Shown one piece after another: positions 1-9,323 of a DNA stretch of 64,000 nt; within the stretch, counting starts at the first letter, position 1, and each line of letters starts with the position of its first letter. The stretch lies in the NCBI RefSeq assembly GCF_021531075.1, contig NZ_JADYTJ010000002.1, positions 1 to 64,000 of the forward strand, read 5' to 3'. Made by a program: the position numbers and the translations under genes. This DNA is from Bacteroides caecigallinarum (GTDB lineage: Bacteria; Bacteroidota; Bacteroidia; Bacteroidales; Bacteroidaceae). The notes under the pieces are model-generated. The model was not told the DNA's origin. It was given only the letters and a program-made list of their open reading frames with translations, and searched no databases.

Positions 1-102
1 GCTGAGGAAAAAGGACGATTTGGTTGGGATTGTAAGAACGAAAATGTATCTTTGCCATATTAGTTTTGATTATGCTTAAAGATACAAAATCTTTAGGACA
101 TA

Positions 103-136
103 ACAAAGCCTCGGCTTGGGAAAGTCGGGGCTTTGT
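103..136. terminator. Hairpin terminator left of the island
   Basis: Arms ACAAAGCC (103-110) and GGCTTTGT (129-136) form a stem, with an A/T-rich flank. It lies outside the island boundary. With the hairpin at 145-174 it would be the natural terminator region of the tRNA-Asp pair once the island is removed, because 1-193 would then abut the tRNA 3' end. Function is inferred from structure only. Confidence 0.6.
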
Positions 137-144
137 CATAAAAA

Positions 145-174
145 AAGAGGGCATGCATTTTGACACACCCTCTT
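145..174. terminator. Second hairpin terminator beside the left island end
   Basis: AAGAGGG (145-151) pairs with CCCTCTT (168-174), with a run of A residues on one side. It lies 2 bases from the left attachment repeat and probably terminates minus-strand tRNA-Asp transcripts in the island-free chromosome. Confidence 0.55.
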
Positions 175-176
175 AA

Positions 177-193
177 GCGGTGCGTACGGGACT
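177..193. repeat. Left attachment site (attL-like), copy of tRNA-Asp 3' end
   Basis: The 17 bases GCGGTGCGTACGGGACT are identical, and in the same orientation, to 41543-41559, which is the 3' terminal part of a minus-strand tRNA-Asp gene. The match stops at 194. A partial tRNA 3' end 41.4 kb from the intact tRNA is the usual signature of integration at a tRNA gene. The same 17 bases also occur at 41649-41665 in the second tRNA-Asp copy. Confidence 0.85.
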
Positions 194-555
194 AACGGAG
201 TCTTTAATCAAAACTGATATTCAGTCTGTTATAAGAATCTTCCATAAAAAGCACCCAGCTCTGCACCTGCTTCATTTCTATGTTTTTCCGATAGGAATTT
301 GCCTTGTTCCAACATTACAAAGTTAATGATTTATATTGGATAATCAAGCGGATAAACATTATTAATGCCAATCAGACTTTCAAGAATGTAGCTACCAAGA
401 GGAAAGGAACGATGAGATTATGTAATGTAATCAAGCTGTACTTCACTTGTAACATCCATTTATCAAATAAATTGAGTTTAATATAGCAACGCTTTGAGGA
501 ATAAAAAATATTTCATTAAATTTGCGTGATAGTTTAATTTATTAGATTTACAGCT
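194..555 (+). promoter_or_regulatory. Non-coding left end of the island with promoter for module A
   Basis: No gene is supported here. A good Bacteroides-type promoter is seen: TTTG at 493-496, a 20-base spacer, and TAAATTTG at 517-524, about 32 bases before the first regulator start at 556. The remaining AT-rich sequence shows no other clear structure; a 60-codon frame at 304-486 has no coding signs. Confidence 0.65.
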
Positions 556-753
556 ATGAATAAAGACTTGAATAGAATTAAGGTTGTCTTAGTGGAGAAA
601 CACCTGACAAGCAAATGGCTTGCGGAAAAATTAGGTAAGTCAACTTGTACAGTGAGCAAATGGTGCTCTCAAAAGTCACAACCAGATTTGCAGACCATGA
701 ACCAGATTGCGACTCTGCTTGACGTGAAATTAAGCGAACTTATTGTGGATTGA
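556..753 (+). CDS. Small XRE-family helix-turn-helix regulator of module A
   Basis: This 65-residue protein is almost entirely a Cro/CI-type helix-turn-helix. The first helices contain KWLAEKLGKS, the recognition helix carries TVSKW, and the C-terminal helices end in a LDVKLSELI-type core. It follows a strong promoter (493-524) and precedes the ATPase gene by 34 bases. It is probably an autoregulator of the defence-like operon downstream. Closely similar small regulators stand before IetAS (8138) and, in decayed form, before QatABCD (22987), so this looks like a reusable controller cassette. The DNA-binding fold is clear from sequence; the target and the sense of regulation are inferred. Confidence 0.85.
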   Translation: MNKDLNRIKVVLVEKHLTSKWLAEKLGKSTCTVSKWCSQKSQPDLQTMNQIATLLDVKLSELIVD

Positions 754-787
754 GAGATATCTTTTCAAGTTTATTTAACGTACGACA

Positions 788-3091
788 ATGAAAATTCCAT
801 TTGCGATATCAGCAAGAACAGCGCATCTTATTGGTATGGAGAACTTTGCCAATGCTGAAGGAGCTATTATAGAGCTGGTAAAGAATGCTTATGACGCGGA
901 TGCGGATACTTGTGTAGTAGTGGCAGATATCCGAGAAGATAATGTAAAATCCAAACTGTTCATAATTGATAATGGTTCAGGAATGACAGATGAAATTATC
1001 ATCAAGCATTGGATGACAATTGGCACGGATGATAAGCTTCTCAATGCCCGTTCTTCAAATAAAAAGCGTGTTAAAAGTGGGGCAAAAGGTATTGGTCGAT
1101 TTGCTTTGAACAGATTAGGGACTTCTGCAGAGATGTTGTCTTTTGCTAGTAACGAGTTTGGCAAAGGTTATGTGTGGAATGTTGATTGGAAAAAGTTTGA
1201 TAAAGCACGTGTGCTTTCGGATGTAGAAGCAAACTTAGAAGAAATTACTATTGACTATTTGGCAAGTAAACTTAATGAATATGGCATTAACAGATTGCCA
1301 ATATATGACAAATTAGTTTCTGAAAATTTTCACGGAACAATCCTTTGTATATCCCATCTGAATGACGATTGGAATGACGATGCTCTGAATGGATTGTTGA
1401 AGAACCTTGAGATGCTCATCCCCGCAGAGTTACAATCATCTTTTGAATTGTATCTGTACAAGATGCATGATTTGCAGTGGAGTGGAAAGGTTAATCCGAT
1501 GGAGTATGAGGATTATGACTATAAAATTTCTGCTCAGTATGAAGGAGGTCGTGAAATACAGATAAAGATTGAGAGAAATGAATTGAACTTTTCTAAACTT
1601 GAAACATTTTACAGCAAAGTATTTCTGCGAGATGCAATGAAAGTAGAACCATTTCGTTTAGAGGATTTTCAAAAAAGAGAAATCACTCAAACTATTCAAA
1701 TAAACGAAAAGGTTGATGCTAATCTGCTAGAGCAGGTCGGGAAATTTGGATTTACATTCTTCTTTCTAAAAAATACGTTAAAGGATGATCGAGACAAGGA
1801 TGGGAATCAAAAATATCCATACAATTTATTTGATGAATCAGCCCGTACTCATTGGCTTGACAGGTTTGGCGGTGTGCGTATCTATCGCGATGAGTTCCGT
1901 GTCCGTCCGTACGGAGAGAACGGGGATGATTGGTTGGGTTTAGGTCGCAGACAGGCAAAGAGTCCTGGTGGTGCCGGTCAGAAAATGGGCGGTTATAGAA
2001 TCCGTCCCAATCAGATTGCTGGTGTCGTCAAGATTTCAAGATTGACAAATGCGGCTTTCGAGGATAAATCAAGTCGAGAGGGTATTCAAGAAAATGCGGT
2101 TTTCGCTTTGTTTAAAAATCTGTTGTTGCAGATAATCTCGGCTTTCGAGCTTGATCGTAATACCATCATGTACAATCTGTCGGAACTGTACAAAGAAGAA
2201 CATCCACAGACAGCACAAGCAAAGGAGATTGCCAATAAGGCTCTTGAGTCTAAAGATGAGAATTTGTCGAAAGAAGCAGAAGATTTAAAGATTCTTGCTG
2301 CTGATTATAAGTCTTTGGAGACAGAACTCAGTGACAAGGAGGCTGAACTTTCAATGCTTCGTGGACTGGCGAGTATGGGAATATCTTCTGCTACATTTAC
2401 CCATGAACTCCGAAGCGTAATGCTTCGTCTTTTACCGAGAAACGAGTTGCTTAAGAATATTCTTCTGCAATATCTACCAGAAAAACAGTTTGAAGGAATG
2501 CGTTTCGACAATCCATATCAGGAGTTAAGAAACATGAAAGCAGAAGACGAGAAACTTTATAATTGGCTCCTTTATTCTTTAAACTCAATACGTCGAAGTA
2601 AAAGGGATTGGGTAGATATTGATTTGTCGAATTACTTTACTTTGTTTATTGAGTCATGGAAGCCTATCCTATTAAGAAAATTGATACATATTGATCTCCA
2701 ATTAATAAACATGGATGGTACGTTCCTAAAAGGATTCGAAATGGATTTGGATAGTATATTCAATAATTTTGTAACAAATTCCATATCTGCATTCCTCACT
2801 TCAAAGGAAGAGAATAAAACGATTTCAGTACGTGTGAGCAATGACCATGGATATGCTGTAATAGATTTTGTTGATAATGGTATCGGACTTTCTCAAGAAT
2901 ATAAAAATACCCCAGATGTTATTTTTAATGCTTTCGAGACATCTATAGTGGATAATCAGAACAATAAGATTGGCACTGGCATGGGATTGTTTATCGCGAA
3001 AGGCATTATCAGCAAATATCCGGATGCAATGATTGCATTACTGCCTGTTGAGAAAGGCTTTGGAATAAGAACAATATTTAAGATCAAATAA
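788..3091 (+). CDS. Double-GHKL ATPase / histidine-kinase-like sensor
   Basis: The protein has 767 residues and two GHKL-type ATP-binding domains. The N-terminal one is Hsp90/MutL/MORC-like: IELVKNAYDAD (E29, N33, D36), DNGSGM near 61-66 and GAKGIGRFA near 98-106. A helical middle part (about 480-540) leads to a histidine-kinase-like half: THELR with H539 as a possible phosphoacceptor, an N-box around 658-668, DNGIGL near 697 and GTGMGLFIA near 731. The next gene, 2 bases downstream, encodes a receiver-domain protein, so a phosphorelay is plausible. HNH nuclease and methyltransferase genes follow in the same tight operon. No membrane segment is evident, so it is probably cytosolic. I infer a stress or phage sensor; the signal is unknown. 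Confidence 0.8.
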   Translation: MKIPFAISARTAHLIGMENFANAEGAIIELVKNAYDADADTCVVVADIREDNVKSKLFIIDNGSGMTDEIIIKHWMTIGTDDKLLNARSSNKKRVKSGAKGIGRFALNRLGTSAEMLSFASNEFGKGYVWNVDWKKFDKARVLSDVEANLEEITIDYLASKLNEYGINRLPIYDKLVSENFHGTILCISHLNDDWNDDALNGLLKNLEMLIPAELQSSFELYLYKMHDLQWSGKVNPMEYEDYDYKISAQYEGGREIQIKIERNELNFSKLETFYSKVFLRDAMKVEPFRLEDFQKREITQTIQINEKVDANLLEQVGKFGFTFFFLKNTLKDDRDKDGNQKYPYNLFDESARTHWLDRFGGVRIYRDEFRVRPYGENGDDWLGLGRRQAKSPGGAGQKMGGYRIRPNQIAGVVKISRLTNAAFEDKSSREGIQENAVFALFKNLLLQIISAFELDRNTIMYNLSELYKEEHPQTAQAKEIANKALESKDENLSKEAEDLKILAADYKSLETELSDKEAELSMLRGLASMGISSATFTHELRSVMLRLLPRNELLKNILLQYLPEKQFEGMRFDNPYQELRNMKAEDEKLYNWLLYSLNSIRRSKRDWVDIDLSNYFTLFIESWKPILLRKLIHIDLQLINMDGTFLKGFEMDLDSIFNNFVTNSISAFLTSKEENKTISVRVSNDHGYAVIDFVDNGIGLSQEYKNTPDVIFNAFETSIVDNQNNKIGTGMGLFIAKGIISKYPDAMIALLPVEKGFGIRTIFKIK

Positions 3092-3093
3092 TT

Positions 3094-3726
3094 ATGAACG
3101 ATAAAATCAGATTAGTCTATTTAGATGAAGATGAGGGCTGGCAGTCACAAGCTCATTCTGTACTGAAGAACGACTTTCAGCTTCACATTCCACAATCTAT
3201 GCCTCAAAATATAGAAGATATTTGGCGGGAGATATGCGAATTCGATGCACAAGCTGTATTAATTGATTATCGCTTGAATAATACAGGGGTAGTATCATAT
3301 ACTGGCGATGATGTGATACATGTACTTCATCGTCACAACAAACATCTACCAATGTTCATTATAACATCATTTGAGAGTAATGCATTAATAGAGTGTAAAG
3401 AAGCCCAAATAATCCGTGGTAAAGAATTATTTACTGATGCAAATCAGTACGAAAAGCTAAAGAGTATTATTACGGCAAATGTAAATAATTACAATAGTCG
3501 TAAGGCTTCGGCTGAAAATATAATTAAACATCTTCAAGATAAAGTTTCCAAAGGAGAGAACTTGACAAATGAAGAGTCGGTCGCAAGGTTTGAGGCTGAA
3601 CTTTACTTGTCAGAGTTGGATTTGGATAATAGCGTTCATGCTGATTTGATTACAAGCAAATCAAATGAGACATTAGAGGAATTGTTGAAAGTCGCCCAAA
3701 GTATTGTTGATTTACACAAGAAGTAA
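3094..3726 (+). CDS. Response-regulator receiver-domain protein
   Basis: Residues 1 to about 115 fit a receiver domain: acidic residues D11-E12-D13, a phosphoacceptor candidate D58 in LIDYRL, the T/S site in FIITSF (T91) and a lysine near 110. The remaining part, to residue 210, is helical and charged and is not a recognisable DNA-binding output domain. It starts 2 bases after the kinase-like gene and ends 3 bases before the HNH gene, so the pair forms a two-component unit inside a defence-like operon. The C-terminal half may bind the nuclease or the methyltransferase; that is inference. Confidence 0.75.
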   Translation: MNDKIRLVYLDEDEGWQSQAHSVLKNDFQLHIPQSMPQNIEDIWREICEFDAQAVLIDYRLNNTGVVSYTGDDVIHVLHRHNKHLPMFIITSFESNALIECKEAQIIRGKELFTDANQYEKLKSIITANVNNYNSRKASAENIIKHLQDKVSKGENLTNEESVARFEAELYLSELDLDNSVHADLITSKSNETLEELLKVAQSIVDLHKK

Positions 3727-3729
3727 ACT

Positions 3730-4314
3730 ATGTCAGATTTCAGAAAAATAACCCCTGCTCGTCGAGAATCAGTACCAGTATATAAGACTCATAACGAATA
3801 TAAGCCATTGCTACGCGAAGATTTTCATCAACGCTGCGGTTATTGTGGGGATCATGAGTTCTTTAGGGATACTTATTATGAGGTTGATCATTTTGTCCCT
3901 AAAAAGAGCCTTGTGAACATATCTCCTACAGAATATTCTAATTTGGTTTATTCATGCCGATCTTGCAATAATTCCAAACGCGCAAAGTGGCCTACGGGGG
4001 ATGAGAATATACATAACGATGGGAAACAAGGTTTCATAGACCCTTGCGATGATGCTTACGCAGCACAATTTGAGAGACTGGCAGATGGCTCTATACACTC
4101 AATTACTGATCTTGGTGATTGGATGTGGTCTGCACTTAATTTTGGAAATCCTGCTCACCGAGTGAGATGGAAGTTAGAAGAAATTAAAATTATGCTTAAA
4201 GAATTAGATGAAGTGAACATTGATTCGTTGGAGGAACTAAGAGCCAAAGAAAAACTGAATAGATTATACCACAACCTAGAGGAACAATTAAGAGGAAAAC
4301 CAAAATTTGACTAA
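3730..4314 (+). CDS. HNH endonuclease
   Basis: This 194-residue protein carries a compact zinc-supported HNH motif: CGYC (C36, C39), EVDHF (D53-H54), N71, and CRSCNNSK (C76, C79, N80). This arrangement resembles the HNH nucleases found as effectors in defence systems such as Septu PtuB. A helical C-terminal region from about 130 has no clear domain. It is the fourth gene of the operon and lies 3 bases before the methyltransferase. Its likely role is DNA cleavage, possibly gated by the kinase/receiver pair or by methylation state. The nuclease fold is clear; the target is not. Confidence 0.82.
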   Translation: MSDFRKITPARRESVPVYKTHNEYKPLLREDFHQRCGYCGDHEFFRDTYYEVDHFVPKKSLVNISPTEYSNLVYSCRSCNNSKRAKWPTGDENIHNDGKQGFIDPCDDAYAAQFERLADGSIHSITDLGDWMWSALNFGNPAHRVRWKLEEIKIMLKELDEVNIDSLEELRAKEKLNRLYHNLEEQLRGKPKFD

Positions 4315-4317
4315 TCA

Positions 4318-6102
4318 ATGAACTCTCAAATTTTCGCATATCTTAAACGAAAACAACTCACAGATACACGGACAGTTAATCGCCTGTTCGTGTCTTCTTT
4401 TGTGTCGCTTAGTGATCTGAAGATTGAGAATAATCATATTATAAAAGGATTGCTCATAGACAAGGATGATAAAGATTTTGACTTGTTGCAGGAATTTATA
4501 TCAAAGATTCGCCATTTCCATCCTACACCAATGACAATAGAAGACATGATTAGTCTCTTTGAATTTGTCGTTTCGCCAGCTGACCGTATTGTAACAGGAG
4601 CCGTTTATACACCTAGGTCTGTAAGAAAAAAGATCATTGAAACTTGCTTAAATACAATGCCAAATGAACAAATGCAACATGTTCGTGTGGCAGACATCGC
4701 TTGTGGTTGTGGTGGTTTTTTAATGGATGTTGCATTGTTTCTACGCAATAATACAGGGAGGACATTTTGTGATATTTATCAAGAATCAATATATGGGATT
4801 GATGTCCAAGAGTATTCTGTGGAAAGGACAAAAATCCTGCTTTCACTTTTAGCCTTGCTTTATAATGAGGATTTAGACTTTGATTTCAATATTCTTCAAG
4901 CAGATACACTAGATTTTAACACAGCGGAATGGAATCAGACTTACACGCATTTTGATGTTATTGTTGGCAATCCGCCATACGTTTGTTCGCGCAATGTAGA
5001 TGCTATCATAAAGGAAAAGATGTTGCAATATGAAGTTTGTCTGTCTGGACATCCAGATTTGTATATTCCTTTTTTCCAAATAGCAACGGAAATGCTTAAT
5101 GATGGTGGAAAGTTGGGCTTCATCACAATGAATAGTTTTATCCGCTCAGTCAATGGTAGAGCTGTACGGAATTATTTTTCTCGTGGAATTCATGATATTT
5201 CAATATTGGATTTTCGTGGTTATCAGATTTTTCAAAAGAAAAGTACATATACATGTCTTTTCTTCCTCACAAAGAATCAAGCATCAGATACACTACATTA
5301 TGCCGTTAATGAGAATGGAGATTTAAACGTAACACCCAAATATACTAATATCTTATATGATCAACTTGATAACAAAAAAGGGTGGAGTCTCAATGATTTT
5401 GATGCAGTACGCCAAATGGAGTCCACAGGAATTCCTATTGGCAAATATTGTCAGTCTCGCCACGGTATAGCTACACTTAGTAACAAGACTTACATATTCA
5501 AACCTGTCGCAGAGGACGATAACTATTATTATTTGGAATCTAAAGATGGACGCTACCCTATAGAAAAAGCAATATGTAGAAATGTCATCAATTCCAACAA
5601 ACTCAATTCGGAGGTTTCTTTCGAAAGCATTATCGAGAAATTGATTTTCCCATACTGTATTAATGAAGGGCGAGCTACAATTATTGAGGAGTCAGTCATG
5701 AAGACCATTTTTCCTTATACTTATACTTATCTTTTATCCCAACGCAAACAACTCGCTACACGTGACAAAGGCAAGACAGATAAGTATCCCACATGGTATG
5801 CCTATGGTAGAACTCAGTCGCTCATAATGCCAAGATATAAATTATTCTTTCCGAAGTTCGCAAACAAGCCTCTTCATTGCGTTTTGAAAGATGATGCAGA
5901 CCTGATGCTATACAATGGCGTTGCATTTGTTAGCGATGACCTTGAAAAGTTGCAAGTCTTGAAAAGCGTTCTTGATAGTGATCTTTTTTGGAGCTATCTT
6001 GTCAAGAACGCAAAACCATATTCAACTGGATACTATTCGCTTAGTGGAGTTGATATTAAAAATTTTTGTATTCCTACTATTAAAAAAAGAAATGTGCCAT
6101 AG
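4318..6102 (+). CDS. TaqI/Eco57I-like adenine-specific DNA methyltransferase
   Basis: The 594-residue protein has SAM-binding motif I (ADIACGCGGF, 125-134) and catalytic motif IV NPPY at 218-221, typical of N6-adenine methyltransferases of the gamma type. The C-terminal third, with residues such as LIFPYCINEGR and a final repeat-like segment, resembles a TaqI-type target-recognition domain. It closes the operon. Paired with an HNH nuclease it could form a restriction-modification unit, with the two upstream signalling proteins as an unusual control layer. No separate specificity gene is present, so specificity is probably within this protein. Confidence 0.85.
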   Translation: MNSQIFAYLKRKQLTDTRTVNRLFVSSFVSLSDLKIENNHIIKGLLIDKDDKDFDLLQEFISKIRHFHPTPMTIEDMISLFEFVVSPADRIVTGAVYTPRSVRKKIIETCLNTMPNEQMQHVRVADIACGCGGFLMDVALFLRNNTGRTFCDIYQESIYGIDVQEYSVERTKILLSLLALLYNEDLDFDFNILQADTLDFNTAEWNQTYTHFDVIVGNPPYVCSRNVDAIIKEKMLQYEVCLSGHPDLYIPFFQIATEMLNDGGKLGFITMNSFIRSVNGRAVRNYFSRGIHDISILDFRGYQIFQKKSTYTCLFFLTKNQASDTLHYAVNENGDLNVTPKYTNILYDQLDNKKGWSLNDFDAVRQMESTGIPIGKYCQSRHGIATLSNKTYIFKPVAEDDNYYYLESKDGRYPIEKAICRNVINSNKLNSEVSFESIIEKLIFPYCINEGRATIIEESVMKTIFPYTYTYLLSQRKQLATRDKGKTDKYPTWYAYGRTQSLIMPRYKLFFPKFANKPLHCVLKDDADLMLYNGVAFVSDDLEKLQVLKSVLDSDLFWSYLVKNAKPYSTGYYSLSGVDIKNFCIPTIKKRNVP

Positions 6103-6145
6103 TATAAAAAAACTCTAATAAGCTTTTTAAGCTATTTTTTTTAAG

Positions 6146-6465
6146 ATGAATACAGAAAAGAAAATTCTAAAAGAAAACGGTCTAACAAACATCGACGAAC
6201 TCATAGATTCCCAGTTCGGCAAACTTGGAACATCGGAACGTGAAAGATTCCGTGAAGAAGCCCGTACCTATGTAAACGGACATGCTAAAACTGCGGAATG
6301 TAAGATTTCCCCAAAGGAACGGAAATAACCGACTTTTCCTGTCCATTCCGGCGAGCCGAAGAACACTACCTCCGTAACGTCAAATTCTTCTCTGATGCAG
6401 ATGAAAAGAGGTGGTTATTTGAAAAGTCCGCACTTAGCAGTCTGATGTATCTGGTTGAATGCTAA
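6146..6465 (+). pseudogene. Remnants of an XRE antitoxin-like gene and an unknown gene
   Basis: A 60-codon frame at 6146-6328 begins like Bacteroides antitoxin or XRE proteins (MNTEKKILKENG, then a DELIDSQFGK-type segment and a basic helix) but stops before any helix-turn-helix. From about 6310 another frame without a start codon continues to the TAA at 6463-6465 and reads like the end of a different protein (segments such as HYLRNVKFF and KSALSSLMYL). I see this as debris of one or two inactivated genes. The 6146 frame could still be translated as a short peptide. Confidence 0.45.
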
Positions 6466-6811
6466 TATCCTACAAGGTTCACCAGCAAATAATGTAGGAA
6501 TTGAACCTATTTTTGTAAGCAATGCCGAACTACAAAGATGCAAACATTTGATAATAAACACATTACATACCATCCAATTACTCCAAGGCAGATTGGGGAT
6601 CTGGGTTCGGGCCCCAAGCGGATCCGAACCTATTTCTATGACCTAAACAAATATCTGAAAACTACATATTTACTTTATTTTCTTCTCTTATTTCATTTAA
6701 TCTAAAACTATTAATAATCAACAATTACATTCCATTCAAAACCATAATCTATGTCTTATCCGTGTCCTATGCATCCGTCTGTGATATGGACACAATTAAT
6801 ATTTATTTTTT
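6466..6811. other. Non-coding stretch before the truncated integrase
   Basis: No gene is supported. The stretch contains a possible stem, GGTTCGG/CCGAACC, around 6605-6631, and a T-arm-like string on the minus strand near 6495-6515 that does not extend to a full tRNA. It probably holds the leader or attachment region of the integrase gene at 6812. Confidence 0.4.
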
Positions 6812-7843
6812 ATGAGACATAGTTTTTCCATCTACTTCTATCTGAAACGTAGAAAGCTTCAAAAAGACAGCAAGTCAACAATCATGCTCCGCATCATAGT
6901 CAACAACAAGGCCGCAGATGTAAGTCTGAAGACGTCCATCCTACAGGAGCATTGGGACAAACAGAACAGGCGTGTTTCCGACATGAATCCAGAAGCACAC
7001 GACATCAATGCATACTTGGACAAAGTAAGTTCCACATTGCAGCATCATTACCGACAGGCCCAACTAGAAGGAAAACAGCTTACGGCAAGCATGCTGAAAC
7101 AACGCTTCATGGCCACAGGAACCAATCCGCCTTCCCTTCTAGAGTTGTTTGACAAACAGGTAAAAGATGCGGACAGGCTGGCACATGCCGGACAAATCAG
7201 CATGTCCCATTCCAACAGACATAAACTAGTCTACAGGCGGCTTGAGGAATTCTGCAAGAAAATGGGCAGACAAGATATGCCACTGGAACAGTTCAACCGG
7301 CAGATGATATACGAACTAGAACTTTTCTTCAGGACTGACTGCAGGCTATCAATCAATACAACAGCCAAGATGATGAGTATGGTAAGAAAAGGAATCCTAT
7401 GGGCATACCGGTGCGGAATTATCCTGACCAATCCGTTCTCAACTTACCGAATAAAGAAGGAAGAAAGCCAGAAACAATACCTGAACAGGCAGGAAATAAT
7501 AAGAATAATGGGCAAGCGGCTGGATATTCCTAGACTGGCTTCCATCCGTGACATATTCATCTTCAGCTGCTTCACAGGCATCTCCTACTCAGACATCTGT
7601 CGGTTGAGAAAGGATCAAATCATTTCAGATTCTGACAAAAGCATGTATATCCATCTGTACAGGACCAAGACCAACCACCCCGCATTCATCCCTCTCCTTC
7701 CCCAAGCCAAGAAAATAGCAAGTTTTTACATAAGAAAAGGCGAATCGGAATACCTATTCCCGACCATCTCGAACCAGAAAAGCAATGCCTACCTTAAAGA
7801 GCTTGCCGACATCTGCCATATAAGAAAAAGGGTGACATTTCAT
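6812..7843 (+). pseudogene. N-terminal 344 codons of an IntDOT-like integrase
   Basis: The frame starts as a normal Bacteroides element integrase: a N-terminal arm-binding segment, a SAM-like core-binding domain (about 110-215) and the beginning of the catalytic domain with TGISYSDIC near 260. It runs to ICHIRKRVTFH and is then replaced by unrelated residues up to a stop at 7924. The HxxR, GH and tyrosine boxes are therefore missing. The missing part is exactly what is found at 30972-31189 on the same strand (FHVARHTF to the tyrosine). Together they give about 415 residues, the usual length. I infer one gene split by insertion of the intervening 23 kb. Confidence 0.75.
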
Positions 7844-8137
7844 TGCTCAAGATATGGTAATTTCTCTTTCTCGCTGAAAGCAAGCCATTTGCATAATTGG
7901 GATTCGCGACAGGTAACGATTTAGAAACGAGTACAGTTCTATACTCTGCATTATTTTGCACTATTCAAAAGAACGCTATATATGATACAAAGATACAATT
8001 TTTTTTGCAGAAAATGAATTTGTTAGAAATATAAATCAATCAACCTCATAGAGTTTTTACTAGTTAAACCTTAAAGTATCCCATAATATTTGGTATATTT
8101 GCACTTAAATATGAGATATAATCCCAAATCAAGAAGC
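7844..8137 (+). promoter_or_regulatory. Junction and leader region with promoter for the IetAS operon
   Basis: This stretch has no gene. A TATATTTG -7 element at 8094-8101 stands 36 bases before the ATG at 8138; the -33 element is poor. GGTAAC occurs at 7912-7917, the same hexamer that recurs near the other end of the inferred inserted block (30798-30843), so it may be an integrase arm site. Confidence 0.5.
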
Positions 8138-8362
8138 ATGAATAAGATAAAGATGGTTCTAGCCCAAAAAGGCATAAAACAAAAATGGCTTGCGGAACAA
8201 TTGGGCAAAAGTTTTAATATGGTGAATTCTTATGTTCAAAATAGGACTCAGCCAAGTATTGAGACTTTATATAAGATTGCTTCAATATTAGAAGTAGAAG
8301 TAGATGAACTTCTATACTCAAAAGAAGATATTAAAAGAATGAATAATGTAAATCTGCAATAA
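8138..8362 (+). CDS. Small XRE-family regulator of the IetAS operon
   Basis: This 74-residue helix-turn-helix protein has IKMVLAQKGIK followed by KWLAEQLGKS and a QPSIETLYKIASIL core, closely matching the regulator at 556. I chose the ATG at 8138 because upstream in-frame starts overlap the promoter at 8094-8101 and homology to the other regulators begins here. Its stop is 1 base before the ietA start, so it is the first gene of the operon. It probably controls the expression of the ATPase/protease pair. Confidence 0.85.
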   Translation: MNKIKMVLAQKGIKQKWLAEQLGKSFNMVNSYVQNRTQPSIETLYKIASILEVEVDELLYSKEDIKRMNNVNLQ

Positions 8363-8363
8363 T

Positions 8364-9323
8364 ATGGCAACAGCGAATCAACTAAAAATGCTTGTTAAAA
8401 GTCATTTTGAAGAAAACAATGAAAAATTCAATACCATAGCATTGCAAATTGCTGCACATGAAGCAAGATTAGGACATACTAATCTTGCCAATGACATTCG
8501 CAAGATTATTGAATCATCCAAAAATAATAAACCCAGATTGAAGAATATAGATTCTAATCTTCAAGGTCTTTTTTTGGAGATTTACCCACAAGAAAGGTTG
8601 TCGGATTTGGTTGTCTCACCTCAGATAAAGGAACGAATTGAGCGAATTATCCATGAATTTACATATAAGGATAAGTTGTTCAAACACAATTTGGAGAATC
8701 GTCGTAAAATACTCCTTTCTGGTAATCCAGGAACTGGTAAAACTATGACAGCTTCAATAATTGCAAACGAATTGAGGTTACCTATCTATGTTGTTCTTAT
8801 GGATAAAATTGTAACTAAGTATATGGGTGAAACAAGTGCTAAGTTACGACAAATATTTGATTTCATAAAAGATGTTCCTGCTGTATACTTATTCGATGAA
8901 TTCGATGCTATAGGTGGTCAACGTGGTAAAGATAATGAAGTTGGAGAAATGCGTCGCGTCCTAAATTCTTTTTTACAATTTTTAGAAAGAGATCATTCTG
9001 ATAGTTTAATAATAGCTGCAACAAATAATCTGGAATTATTAGACCAAGCTCTCTTTAGACGTTTTGATGATGTTATCCGTTATCAATTACCTACCGATAA
9101 TGAAAAACTACAACTTCTAAAAAATCGGTTAAATGGGAATCTTAGCAATAAGGAAATAAAAGATTTATTACCAGAACTTACTTCATTGAGTCATGCAGAA
9201 ATAAATCAAGCTTGCTTAGATGTAATAAAAACATCTGTAATATACGATTTACCTATAAAATTTGATTTAGTAGTAAAAACAATACGGGAAAGAAAATCTG
9301 CTTATAATTTAAGTGCTGAATAA
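8364..9323 (+). CDS. ietA: IetA-like AAA ATPase
   Basis: This 319-residue AAA+ ATPase has Walker A GNPGTGKT (about 120-127), Walker B YLFDEFDA (about 174-181), a sensor-type ATNN segment and an arginine finger pair in LFRRFDD. The short N-terminal region (about 1-90) is likely a substrate adaptor. Its stop codon overlaps the start of a subtilisin-like protease gene by 1 base. An AAA ATPase coupled to an S8 protease is the composition of the known IetAS anti-phage system. The ATPase probably feeds or activates the protease; the trigger is unknown. Confidence 0.88.
   Translation: MATANQLKMLVKSHFEENNEKFNTIALQIAAHEARLGHTNLANDIRKIIESSKNNKPRLKNIDSNLQGLFLEIYPQERLSDLVVSPQIKERIERIIHEFTYKDKLFKHNLENRRKILLSGNPGTGKTMTASIIANELRLPIYVVLMDKIVTKYMGETSAKLRQIFDFIKDVPAVYLFDEFDAIGGQRGKDNEVGEMRRVLNSFLQFLERDHSDSLIIAATNNLELLDQALFRRFDDVIRYQLPTDNEKLQLLKNRLNGNLSNKEIKDLLPELTSLSHAEINQACLDVIKTSVIYDLPIKFDLVVKTIRERKSAYNLSAE

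Noticed and set aside
304-486. A 60-codon frame at the left end of the island
   Set aside because: It has no ribosome-binding or homology signs, its composition is that of AT-rich non-coding DNA, and the promoter of the next gene lies just after it.
6480-6635. tRNA-like T-arm strings on the minus strand and a GGTTCGG stem
   Set aside because: No acceptor or anticodon arm can be folded around them, so I do not call a tRNA or a tRNA fragment; they may be chance or an old attachment site.
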